16,509 nucleotides of DNA, from contig JBBDNC010000138.1 in assembly GCA_040877875.1 (NCBI GenBank), positions 1 through 16,509 of the forward strand, read 5' to 3'. Source of the stretch: JBBDNC01 sp040877875. GTDB taxonomy: Bacteria; Bacteroidota; Rhodothermia; Balneolales; Balneolaceae. How positions within the stretch are numbered: position 1 is the stretch's first letter; every line of letters begins with the position of its first letter. Shown piece after piece: positions 1 through 6,305 of the stretch. Made by a program: the position numbers and the translations under genes. The notes under the pieces were generated by a model. That model was not told the DNA's origin, did not search any database, and was given only the letters and a program-made list of their open reading frames with translations.

Positions 1-60
1 CCGAACGATTTCCATTAATTCCGAACGGTTTCATCCAAGATCGAACGAATTCATTCATAC
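1..60. repeat. Three imperfect 20-bp direct repeats
   Basis: Three units begin at 1, 21 and 41, each carrying CGAACG at its second base (2-7, 22-27, 42-47) followed by a TTC at unit bases 10-12. About half of the 20 columns are identical in all three copies and the period is exactly 20 bp. The third copy overlaps the stop codon of the AraC-type gene that ends at 51. A 20-bp period puts the units on nearly the same face of the helix, as in direct-repeat operators of AraC-type regulators. They may therefore be regulatory sites for a gene beyond the left edge. The array may continue outside the window. The repeats are seen directly; the operator role is inference. Confidence 0.6.
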
Positions 61-443
61 CCATCCAGCCACTTCCATTCAATACGGGGTTCACCGATAA
101 TAATTTGACCCCTGAGAGAAGTGACATTGGTGTCATAGTTTCTACGTAAGAACATGCGCAAGGCATCTTCACTTCCAAAACCTGAATCTACAGCTATACC
201 ATACGCACATGCGTCTATATCCTGATCGATTTCCTGGAGCACCTTTTCGTATCGCACTTCTTTGAGAATTTCTCCAGCCGTTTTACCAAAGGTTTCCATG
301 ATCCATCTTTTTAATGTGCTCTCTGAAGTCCTTGCTTTCTCCGCCCATTGCTGAACCGTACGGATTGTAGTGATCTCTTCGACCAGCATTTGTAGTGCTT
401 TCTCTGCTTTATAGCCGTTAAGAGAATTATTTTGTATAGACAT
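51..443 (-). CDS. Stand-alone AraC-type helix-turn-helix protein
   Basis: The product is a 130-residue protein that is essentially only a DNA-binding domain. A first helix-turn-helix covers about residues 29-50 (TVQQWAEKARTSESTLKRW) and a second about residues 79-103, with the AraC-like GFGSEDALRMFLRRNY segment. There is no obvious sensor domain, whereas typical AraC proteins are 250-300 residues. The reading frame is open back to 605, but I chose the ATG at 443 because the protein looks like a normal domain from MSIQNN onward and the extra upstream residues are basic and low in helix character. A short ORF (523-624) lies upstream on the same strand, and the 20-bp repeats lie just downstream. 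The ligand and targets are unknown. It could be a truncated regulator whose sensor half was lost. Confidence 0.75.
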   Translation of the reverse strand: MSIQNNSLNGYKAEKALQMLVEEITTIRTVQQWAEKARTSESTLKRWIMETFGKTAGEILKEVRYEKVLQEIDQDIDACAYGIAVDSGFGSEDALRMFLRRNYDTNVTSLRGQIIIGEPRIEWKWLDGYE

Positions 444-522
444 CCTATTTCGCCTATATGTTAATCCAACAAGTGGATTTGTTGAGCTTGTTTCGTGAAC
501 AACCGGCCAATTCCGCCCCATC

Positions 523-624
523 CTATACGGGGTGAATCTGCGCAATGTTTTCCCGTAGTATGCGGACGGCATTCTTTGCCTGCCCCACCTGTAACAGGTT
601 GTCAATTCTCTGCTGAATGTCCAT
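523..624 (-). CDS. Possible 33-residue small protein upstream of the AraC-type gene
   Basis: On the minus strand an ATG at 624 opens a 33-codon frame ending in TAG at 523-525. A GGAGG at 630-634 sits five bases before the ATG, one of the very few strong ribosome binding sites in this window. The peptide starts MDIQQRIDNLLQVGQ and ends NIAQIHPV. It is amphipathic, probably helical, and resembles a dimerising helix. It lies 79 bases upstream of the ATG of the AraC-type gene, so it could be a co-transcribed small protein, a leader ORF, or the surviving start of a larger broken gene. I do not recognise a family. Confidence 0.35.
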   Translation of the reverse strand: MDIQQRIDNLLQVGQAKNAVRILRENIAQIHPV

Positions 625-641
625 ACGAACCTCCAGTAATT

Positions 642-948
642 TTATGAATCCGGTTTCGGAAAGACCACGAACTGCACAAACATCACAACACCGTACCAGG
701 TCAGAGAAGCCTCCTGGGAAGTCGATCCGGTATGGTTATGATCCTCGTGAAAGGAAATCCTTACAAAATTTCTTTTTTGAAGATCATATTGTTGCAGAAT
801 ACAGACATCCCGGAGAGATTCTGAAATTGACCGCTGAAAGTCTGTATCTGGATTCACTGGCCAATAACAATCAACATGCCTGGAACGATTTTTCAAACGG
901 TACTAAAACCGTCAACCTGTCCTGAATGGTTATACATCATTGATTTGA
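642..948. other. Unassigned stretch without a convincing gene
   Basis: Two overlapping open frames on opposite strands cross this stretch (plus 617-925, minus 642-896). The minus frame can start only at a TTG. Neither has a recognisable domain, a ribosome binding site or plausible composition throughout. The second half of the plus frame (about 780-920) reads more like protein than the first half, which fits decayed coding sequence. No RNA gene or repeat is seen. Confidence 0.4.
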
Positions 949-1092
949 AAATTTCAACGATTAGGACTCAAACCCGGTCCACTCGGCGAAAACAGGGCCG
1001 CGTCTATTCACGAATGAATTATAGATGAAATCGAAGAGTTCGGTTTGTATATTGGCGAATCTGCAAATGTGATTCAATCTGATCGTATTTAA
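949..1092 (+). pseudogene. 3' remnant of an unknown gene with an internal stop
   Basis: One frame reads LGLKPGPLGENRAASIHE up to a TGA at 1015-1017. It continues in the same frame as IIDEIEEFGLYIGESANVIQ and ends at TAA 1090-1092. The composition on both sides of the TGA is protein-like and the frame is unbroken except for that stop. A gene tail with one nonsense mutation is the simplest reading. A second stop at 946-948 closes the frame upstream, so the rest of the gene is missing or frameshifted. I cannot assign a family. Confidence 0.4.
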
Positions 1093-1120
1093 TCTCAATA
1101 TACTCACCCAACCGACCTCC

Positions 1121-2980
1121 ATGAGTCATCTCCGCCTGATACTCCACACACTTGTTCTGATACTCTTCATCGCCTCATGTTCACCCGCTGTACAGCAGGC
1201 GGTTACCCCTGCGGAACCCGCCGCGGCTGAAGCTGTAGAATCCGAATCCGACCGCCTGAACCGGTGGCTGGACGAAACCTATGAAGAGTACCTCCAGATG
1301 AGTCCGGTTCAGCTTACGATGCTCGGCCGAAAGGACCAGTATGACAAAATTGATGATTACAGTGAAGAGGCAGAGGAGAGAGAGCTACAATGGCGGGCGG
1401 AAACGGTACAGGAGATGGAAGAGCTGTTTGACTATGAAAAGCTCGACCCGGAAGCGAAACTCTCCTGGGACCTGTGGGCTTACCAGTATGAGGTTGCCAA
1501 AGCTGGAGCGGAGTTCATGCGGCATCACTACCAGTTTGAACAGATGTGGAGCCGCCATACGGTACTGCCCAATTTTCTTATTAATATGCACCGGGTTGAT
1601 GAGGCGTCGGATGTGGAGGCGTACATTAGCCGGATCGAAGGGATCAGCCGGGCCCTTCATCAGATGATCGAGCGGTCACGGCTGCAGGCCGAGGAGGGGA
1701 TCCGGCCCCCCAAATTTGCACTGGAGACGGTCATTACCCAGTCACGGGCACTCATCAGTGGCGTTCCGTTTGAAGGAGAGGGCGATTCTCCCCTTCTGGC
1801 AGATATTGACGCCAAAATCGACTCCCTTCACTCTTCCGGCACTATTTCAGAGTCGGAGGCAGATGCGTTCCGGGCTTCAGCAGTGGAGGCGCTTCTCACT
1901 CATTTCCAACCCGCCTACCAAGAGTTGATCACCTGGATCGAATCGGAACTGAAAAAAGCTGAAGAGAAGCCAACCGGTGTCAGCCGCCACACGAACGGGG
2001 ATGCCTTCTACAACTATATGCTCCGGTACTATACCACAACGGACCTGACAGCAGACGAGATTCACAACATTGGCCTGGCAGAAGTAGAACGGATTCATGA
2101 GCAGATGCATGAGATTATAGAGGAAGTCGGGTTTGAGGGTTCCCTGCAGGATTTTTTTGAATTCATTAGTACAGATGAGCAGTTCTTCTACCCCAATACG
2201 GATGAGGGGCGTGAAGCTTACCTGGAAGATTCACGCCGGTTTCTGGACGGAATTACCGAACAGCTCCCGGAATACTTTGGGATCTTGCCGAAAGCTGACC
2301 TGGTCGTACGGCGGGTCGAGGCGTTTCGCGAGGTCGACGGCGCCCCGCAGCACTATCAACCGGGTACGCCGGACGGCAGCCGTCCGGGTACCTACTACGC
2401 CCACCTCTCCGACATGAGTTCCATGCCGAAATCGGTGATGGAGGCAATCGCCTATCATGAAGGAAATCCCGGACACCATATGCAGATCTCCATTGCACAG
2501 GAGCTGGAGAGCGTGCCTCAGTTCCGGACGCAGGAACGCTCTACGGTCTATACCGAGGGGTGGGCACTCTACGCAGAGAAGCTGGCCAGGGAGATGGGCG
2601 GATATGAGAATCCCTACTCCGAATTCGGACGGCTGGTTTCCGAGATCTGGCGGGCTATCCGGCTCGTGGTCGACACCGGCCTCCATGCCAAAGGGTGGAC
2701 CGAGGAGGATGCTTTCAACTATATGAATGAAAACTCATCGATTGCTGAGGGCGCGATCCGGGCCGAAGTACGGCGGTATATGGTCATACCCGGCCAGGCG
2801 ACCGCTTATAAAATCGGCATGATCAAAATTGAAGAGCTGCGGGCACACGCTGAGGAGCAGCTTGGAAACCGGTTTGACATCCGCGCGTTTCACGATACAA
2901 TTCTGGGAAGCGGCTCTCTCCCGCTCCATCTGCTCGAACAGGAAGTGAACCGCTGGATAGAGTCCCAACTGGCCTCCTGA
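1121..2980 (+). CDS. DUF885 family lipoprotein, putative zinc metallohydrolase
   Basis: The 619-residue protein starts with a lipoprotein signal peptide: a hydrophobic stretch ends in a lipobox IASC with the acylated cysteine at residue 20. It should therefore be anchored to a membrane on the periplasmic or outer side. The body is a DUF885 domain. The diagnostic HExxPGH motif is at residues 446-452 (HEGNPGH), followed by YTEGWALYAE with Glu479 as the likely further metal ligand, then a GLHAKGW segment and an RRYMVIPGQATAYKIG segment, all usual for this family. DUF885 proteins are thought to be gluzincin-like peptidases; the substrate here is unknown. Its length matches exported members of the family. 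The ATG at 1121 lacks a clear Shine-Dalgarno but gives a complete signal peptide. The gene appears monocistronic, with a truncated ORF start 11 bases after its stop. Confidence 0.9.
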   Translation: MSHLRLILHTLVLILFIASCSPAVQQAVTPAEPAAAEAVESESDRLNRWLDETYEEYLQMSPVQLTMLGRKDQYDKIDDYSEEAEERELQWRAETVQEMEELFDYEKLDPEAKLSWDLWAYQYEVAKAGAEFMRHHYQFEQMWSRHTVLPNFLINMHRVDEASDVEAYISRIEGISRALHQMIERSRLQAEEGIRPPKFALETVITQSRALISGVPFEGEGDSPLLADIDAKIDSLHSSGTISESEADAFRASAVEALLTHFQPAYQELITWIESELKKAEEKPTGVSRHTNGDAFYNYMLRYYTTTDLTADEIHNIGLAEVERIHEQMHEIIEEVGFEGSLQDFFEFISTDEQFFYPNTDEGREAYLEDSRRFLDGITEQLPEYFGILPKADLVVRRVEAFREVDGAPQHYQPGTPDGSRPGTYYAHLSDMSSMPKSVMEAIAYHEGNPGHHMQISIAQELESVPQFRTQERSTVYTEGWALYAEKLAREMGGYENPYSEFGRLVSEIWRAIRLVVDTGLHAKGWTEEDAFNYMNENSSIAEGAIRAEVRRYMVIPGQATAYKIGMIKIEELRAHAEEQLGNRFDIRAFHDTILGSGSLPLHLLEQEVNRWIESQLAS

Positions 2981-2991
2981 AGCAATCTCTC

Positions 2992-3093
2992 ATGAATCTG
3001 AAAGCCCGTTATCAGGAACTTTGGGAACACTCCACTGCAAAGTTCCGAATGGGAGAATTCGAGCTGGATCATGCCGTACTTCTTTTTCCGGAA
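2992..3093 (+). pseudogene. Truncated gene start, possibly 2'-5' RNA ligase-like
   Basis: Eleven bases after the DUF885 stop, an ATG opens a frame whose first 34 residues look like real protein (MNLKARYQELWEHSTAKFRM, then GEFELDHAVLLFPE). The pattern resembles from memory the N-terminus of Bacteroidota 2'-5' RNA ligase (LigT-like) proteins, which begin with a similar helix and an ELD/QID segment. After residue 34 the frame loses this character and runs into the antisense of the next gene. No HxT motifs follow. I read it as a gene start left after a deletion. The family assignment is tentative. Confidence 0.3.
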
Positions 3094-3173
3094 AGTCAGG
3101 CCCCCTGTAGAACCGGCTTGTTTTATCATTACTTCGGCAACCGATCTTGCTCACAAATTGAATATTACCTGAA

Positions 3174-4046
3174 CTACCTCCCAAACGGTATAGTTACCCC
3201 GAGCCATGGCAGGCCGATGATATCGGCATTGACTGATAGCGGGCTCAGTATTCCGAAGTCTACGGCAAATCGCTCGGGTGCCCACCTTCCGCCGAATAGT
3301 GCAAACCCACTCTCCTCAATTCCGGGCAGAAAATAGATTTCCGTAAGCAAATAGACGGTCCGCTTTACACGGTACATACCGCTGATGTTCACCAGCGGTG
3401 TATCTGACAGTTCTCCGCCGGCGAATCCATAGCCGAGGCCGACAGTCACATTGTTGTCTGATGACCCGAATGTTCCACTGCCATAAAGAAGGCCGCCTCC
3501 CCCGCCGTCTGACCCAAGAGTCCCGCCGATCATTGCTCCTGCTGCCAGATGGACCTTGTCATAGGCAATCGGAATCGACAGTTTAGGCAAAATCCAGACC
3601 GGAGTTGCACTCAGCCCTCCACCCAGCAGAAATCCGGGCACCAATCCACCGCCTATCGAAAAGTTATTCGTCACACCGTAGTTCACGTTATTGAAGAAAA
3701 CCCATGTATTCTGGTAATATCCATGCCCTTTCCGAAGCCCGATTGCGTTGGGTGCAAAAAAGTATCGGGTTCCCTGAGGGTTATCGAACCAGTACTCTCC
3801 GTTGCGGATTCTTGACGGATCAATCCAGTCGATCCGCCGTATATTTGATTTTTGAACGGTAATCTCTCCGATCCCTTCAACTTCCATAACCAATTGATCA
3901 TCACTCTCTGAAAGGAGCGTGCCAATCATAATATTCCCGTCTAAAGTCTCAATTCTGATCATTTCAGGGTCACTCCTCTGCCCAAAAACCATCCCCTGTA
4001 GAAAGACCATCAGTAGTGTAAAAACAAACAACCGTTTCCAAATCAT
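3174..4046 (-). CDS. Exported protein with SH3/Sm-like N-domain and glycine-rich beta barrel-like region
   Basis: The protein has 290 residues from the ATG at 4046; a GTG at 4052 would add two residues. A signal peptide covers about residues 1-21 (MIWKRLFVFTLLMVFLQG), with cleavage likely before QRSDP. Residues about 28-70 form a small beta domain (IRIETLDGNIMIGTL, then VEGIGEITVQKSNIRRI), as in SH3-like or PRC-like modules. The remainder is rich in alternating hydrophobic residues and glycine, with an SDGGGGG loop, and ends VTIPFGR, consistent with a small outer-membrane beta barrel. Hypothetical proteins of this layout are common in Bacteroidota. It is convergent with the DUF885 gene. A tiny seven-codon frame ends just before its start and is probably accidental. 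Function is unknown. Confidence 0.75.
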   Translation of the reverse strand: MIWKRLFVFTLLMVFLQGMVFGQRSDPEMIRIETLDGNIMIGTLLSESDDQLVMEVEGIGEITVQKSNIRRIDWIDPSRIRNGEYWFDNPQGTRYFFAPNAIGLRKGHGYYQNTWVFFNNVNYGVTNNFSIGGGLVPGFLLGGGLSATPVWILPKLSIPIAYDKVHLAAGAMIGGTLGSDGGGGGLLYGSGTFGSSDNNVTVGLGYGFAGGELSDTPLVNISGMYRVKRTVYLLTEIYFLPGIEESGFALFGGRWAPERFAVDFGILSPLSVNADIIGLPWLGVTIPFGR

Positions 4047-4052
4047 AATCAC

Positions 4053-4431
4053 ATTCCGTTTGTTTTATACATTCTGCAGATGGCACCTCCTTCTCTGTCA
4101 GAACGTTTTGAAAGCGGGTTCGTCATTTGCAGCTACCGTCTGGCAGAATTGGCCGAAGCGAAAGCTGTTCTATGCTCCCTATTATTTGTGAATGTAGTCA
4201 GTAAACTATTTCATAACAATATCATAGCGAAAAATAAATTATACCCGGTAGATTTAAAGCTAACCACTTAACAACATTCCGAAACCCGGTGCCTGTTATT
4301 TGCCAGACCGTTATAAGGATTCGCATTTAAGTACCCTGACATAATTGACGTATAAATGTCACAGACCTGTCGTAACAATGTTAACAATGATTTTCTACAT
4401 TGGTTAAAAGCATTAACTATGAAAATCAGGT
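4053..4431. promoter_or_regulatory. Intergenic region with inverted repeats before the chimeric regulator
   Basis: No convincing gene lies here. Near the right end two symmetric elements are visible. TGACAT at 4337-4342 is mirrored by ATGTCA at 4356-4361, with TATAAA at 4351-4356 between and overlapping them. TGTTAACA at 4379-4386 is a perfect 8-bp palindrome inside the pseudo-palindrome CAATGTTAACAATG (4376-4389). Both precede the XRE-type start at 4432, so they may be remnants of its promoter and operator. A GGAGG on the minus strand (4086-4090) is 13 bases from the nearest ATG and is probably accidental. Confidence 0.35.
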
Positions 4432-4656
4432 ATGGACAACGTTGAACTTCAGAAACGAGTAAGGGAACAGCGGACAAAACAGGGAATGTCTCAAGAAGAG
4501 CTTGCTGAGCGATCAAACCTGAAGCCCTTTTTCTTTCCAGATGTCCCGTTACTTTACATCATGATTACCTATTTCGGGGAGTTGTTCTTTGTACTCTGGC
4601 TTGTGTTCAAAGGCTCAAGACTTAAGGATTCCTATGTAGAAGCAGCCACAATATAG
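4432..4656 (+). pseudogene. In-frame chimera of XRE regulator start and DUF4386-like membrane tail
   Basis: The 74-residue product begins with an XRE/Cro-type helix-turn-helix start (MDNVELQKRVREQRTKQGMS, then QEELAERSNL). At residue 31, where LS-x-RTIQRIENG is expected, it switches to KPFFFPDVPLLYIMITYFGE, then LFFVLWLVFKGSRLKDSYVE. The second part resembles the last transmembrane segment and GELxLxLWLLxKG ending of DUF4386 membrane proteins. The recognition helix of the XRE domain is missing, so normal DNA binding is unlikely. The simplest history is one deletion that removed the end of a regulator gene and most of a DUF4386 gene and happened to keep the frame. It could still be translated as a small one-helix membrane protein. 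The XRE part is secure; the DUF4386 assignment is from memory of the family ending. Confidence 0.6.
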
Positions 4657-4778
4657 ACTTCATGGTACCGAAGTATTGACTTCCAGTACTATAATAAAGT
4701 AGCTATTTCTTTACTTTGGATAATAAAGTTTGAATGTACCGCAGCATCAAACATATATTTTAATTCAATCATACTATT

Positions 4779-5282
4779 ATGAAACGAAGTTCATTTCTCA
4801 AAAACGGAATGAGTGGAATCGTGGGGATGAGCATACCGCTCGGTTTCAGGCAGCAAATCTATCAGTATAAGCCAGATCCCATAGACAATGAAACCATTAA
4901 AGAATTTGTAGTTGCAGGGCATGGGAATCTTAAAAAGGTAAAAGAGATGGCAGCCGAAATGCCGAATTTAATTTATTGCAGACACGATTGGGGTGGTGGC
5001 GATTTTGAAGAGGCTATCGAAGGTGCCGGGCATCTTGGAGAAAAAGAAATTGCAAATTTTCTGATTGAAAAAGGAGCCCGGGTAAATCTTTTTGTATTGA
5101 CGATGCTTGGCAAGACAAACCTGGTCAGGCCTGTACTCGAAGCCTATCCGAATCTTGTTTTTGCCAGAGGCCCGCACGGCTTTTCCCTGTTGCATCACGC
5201 CAGACAAGGCGGGAAAGATGCGGAGGATTTGTCTGAATATCTGTCAGATAAAGGATTAGAGAAAATGCAGTTAACATTATAA
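4779..5282 (+). CDS. Ankyrin repeat protein with degenerate Tat-type leader
   Basis: The protein has 167 residues. After a leader (MKRSSFLKNGMSGIVGMSIP) come about three ankyrin-like units spanning residues 45-165: GHGNLKKVKEMAAEMPNL, then GHLGEKEIANFLIEKGARVN, then GKTNLVRPVLEAYPNL and a final GFSLLHHARQGG unit. Relatives in Bacteroidota carry a twin-arginine leader of the RRxFLK kind. Here only RSSFLK remains, so the second arginine is lost and Tat export is doubtful. Ankyrin repeats bind proteins; the partner is unknown. It stands alone between the chimeric regulator and the ArsR pair. The ATG at 4779 fits the leader, and the AT-rich upstream region could hold its promoter. Confidence 0.8.
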   Translation: MKRSSFLKNGMSGIVGMSIPLGFRQQIYQYKPDPIDNETIKEFVVAGHGNLKKVKEMAAEMPNLIYCRHDWGGGDFEEAIEGAGHLGEKEIANFLIEKGARVNLFVLTMLGKTNLVRPVLEAYPNLVFARGPHGFSLLHHARQGGKDAEDLSEYLSDKGLEKMQLTL

Positions 5283-5408
5283 AAAACAATCCCTTTCCGT
5301 AAAGTCTTATCTTTTTTAAAAATATTTAACTAATCGGTTGAATATAACGAAGACATATTAGACAAAACCCTTCACGCACTGGCCGACCCAACCCGGAGGA
5401 ATATACTT

Positions 5409-5678
5409 TTGAGACTGGGAAACGGGGAAAAAACAGTCAATGAGATTGCAATGTCGTACGACATCTCACTCGCAGCTGTATCCAAACACCTTAAAGTACT
5501 GGAACGGGCAAATTTGATTCATAAGGAAAAATCCGGCCGCAAGTATCACTGCCGGATGAATCCGGAGCCGCTGATCCCCGTTTCCCAGCTCATCAAAAAA
5601 TACAGGAGTTTCTGGAACGAGCGGCTGGATGAACTGGAATCTTTTATCGACAAAAACAAAGACAAACCCGCACCTTAA
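5409..5678 (+). CDS. ArsR-family winged-helix repressor, canonical start codon missing
   Basis: The core is a winged helix-turn-helix of the ArsR type: NEIAMSYDISLAAVSKHLKV carries the recognition helix and the wing is HKEKSGRKYHCRMNPE. Family homology clearly extends upstream in frame to about 5334 (NEDILDKTLHALADPTRRNI), which is the normal first helix, but no ATG, GTG or TTG occurs between the stop at 5331-5333 and this segment. The only usable start is TTG at 5409. It has a GGAGG at 5395-5399 with nine bases spacing, but it removes helix 1 and part of helix 2. Either the original start was mutated and the gene is impaired, or a rare start is used. No metal-binding CxC is seen, matching the ArsR subfamily paired with AHSA1 proteins. 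The partner gene follows 23 bases downstream. Confidence 0.75.
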   Translation: MRLGNGEKTVNEIAMSYDISLAAVSKHLKVLERANLIHKEKSGRKYHCRMNPEPLIPVSQLIKKYRSFWNERLDELESFIDKNKDKPAP

Positions 5679-5701
5679 CCTAAAAACATCGGGAAAAATC
5701 T

Positions 5702-6127
5702 ATGAGTAGAGAGTTAAATCTGGAACTTAAACGAGTGATTCGCGCCGAACCTGAAACAATCTTCAACGCATTGACAAAACCGGATATCCTGGAACAGTGG
5801 TTTTTTGCCACCTCTGAGTCGGCTACCGTCAAAGCAAATCCGGAAACAGGTGGTTCCTTCCAAATAGATATGCACGATACGGAAGCTACTTATCCACATA
5901 CGGGCACGTACAAAGAGATTGTACCCAATCAAAAAATCGTGTTTACCTGGAATTCCAAAGCCGTGAAGGATACACTGGTGACCATCTCACTACGAAAAGT
6001 CGATGAGGGCACGGAAATAACATTGACGCACGACTTCTTGCCAAACAAAGAACAGGTTGAAAATCATACCCAAGGCTGGACTGTCATCCTTCAGCGGCTG
6101 GATGCGCTGATGCAGGAGAAGTCCTGA
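5702..6127 (+). CDS. SRPBCC/AHSA1 domain protein
   Basis: This 141-residue protein is a single START-like SRPBCC domain of the AHSA1 (activator of Hsp90 ATPase homologue) type. It has the typical opening ELKRVIRAEPETIFNALTKP, the LEQWFF segment, the GGSFQIDM and TGTYKEIVPNQKIVFTW strands and the closing helix GWTVILQRLDALM. Such domains form a cavity for hydrophobic ligands; the ligand is unknown. It follows the ArsR gene by 23 bases, and ArsR/AHSA1 pairs are a common operon in many phyla, so the regulator probably controls both genes. The length is normal for the family and the protein is probably cytosolic. Confidence 0.9.
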   Translation: MSRELNLELKRVIRAEPETIFNALTKPDILEQWFFATSESATVKANPETGGSFQIDMHDTEATYPHTGTYKEIVPNQKIVFTWNSKAVKDTLVTISLRKVDEGTEITLTHDFLPNKEQVENHTQGWTVILQRLDALMQEKS

Positions 6128-6190
6128 AGTAGCCGCTGTTGATTGTTTTTTCAAAAAGTGGTTGGAGAGATCCTGTCCCTGTTTTTTTAG

Positions 6191-6254
6191 TTAACAGAGA
6201 AGCGTTATATTTCATGGTTATGAACTCCGCATATACTCTGTTAATTTAACACAG
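6191..6254. promoter_or_regulatory. Near-palindromic operator candidate upstream of the desaturase
   Basis: CTCTGTTAA at 6236-6244 and TTAACACAG at 6246-6254 form a 19-bp near-palindrome with one mismatched pair around a single central base. A further copy of the half-site in inverse orientation, TTAACAGAG, lies at 6191-6199 and matches 6236-6244 perfectly over nine bases. The palindrome ends 51 bases before the desaturase ATG, a usual place for a repressor site. The binding protein is unknown; TetR-type lipid regulators are one possibility. Confidence 0.4.
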
Positions 6255-6305
6255 CAGGGGTCGGATCTCTTACTTTATTTATATGCGTTAAACCAAACAT
6301 TCATT

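Noticed and set aside
1..60. CRISPR array
   Set aside because: The units are only 20 bp with no separate spacers and are imperfect; no cas gene is nearby.
444..605. N-terminal extension of the AraC-type protein to 605
   Set aside because: The extra residues are not domain-like, and the stretch overlaps the better supported 33-codon ORF.
642..896. Minus-strand 84-residue frame as part of an operon with the 33-codon ORF
   Set aside because: It starts with TTG, has no domain and no ribosome binding site, and overlaps an equally weak plus-strand frame.
4049..4090. Seven-codon frame (MYKTNGM) with upstream GGAGG before the exported protein gene
   Set aside because: The spacing of 13 bases is too long and the frame is tiny; probably chance.
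4080..4271. Plus-strand 63-residue frame in the 4053-4431 spacer
   Set aside because: No ribosome binding site, no family pattern and a composition unlike a real protein.
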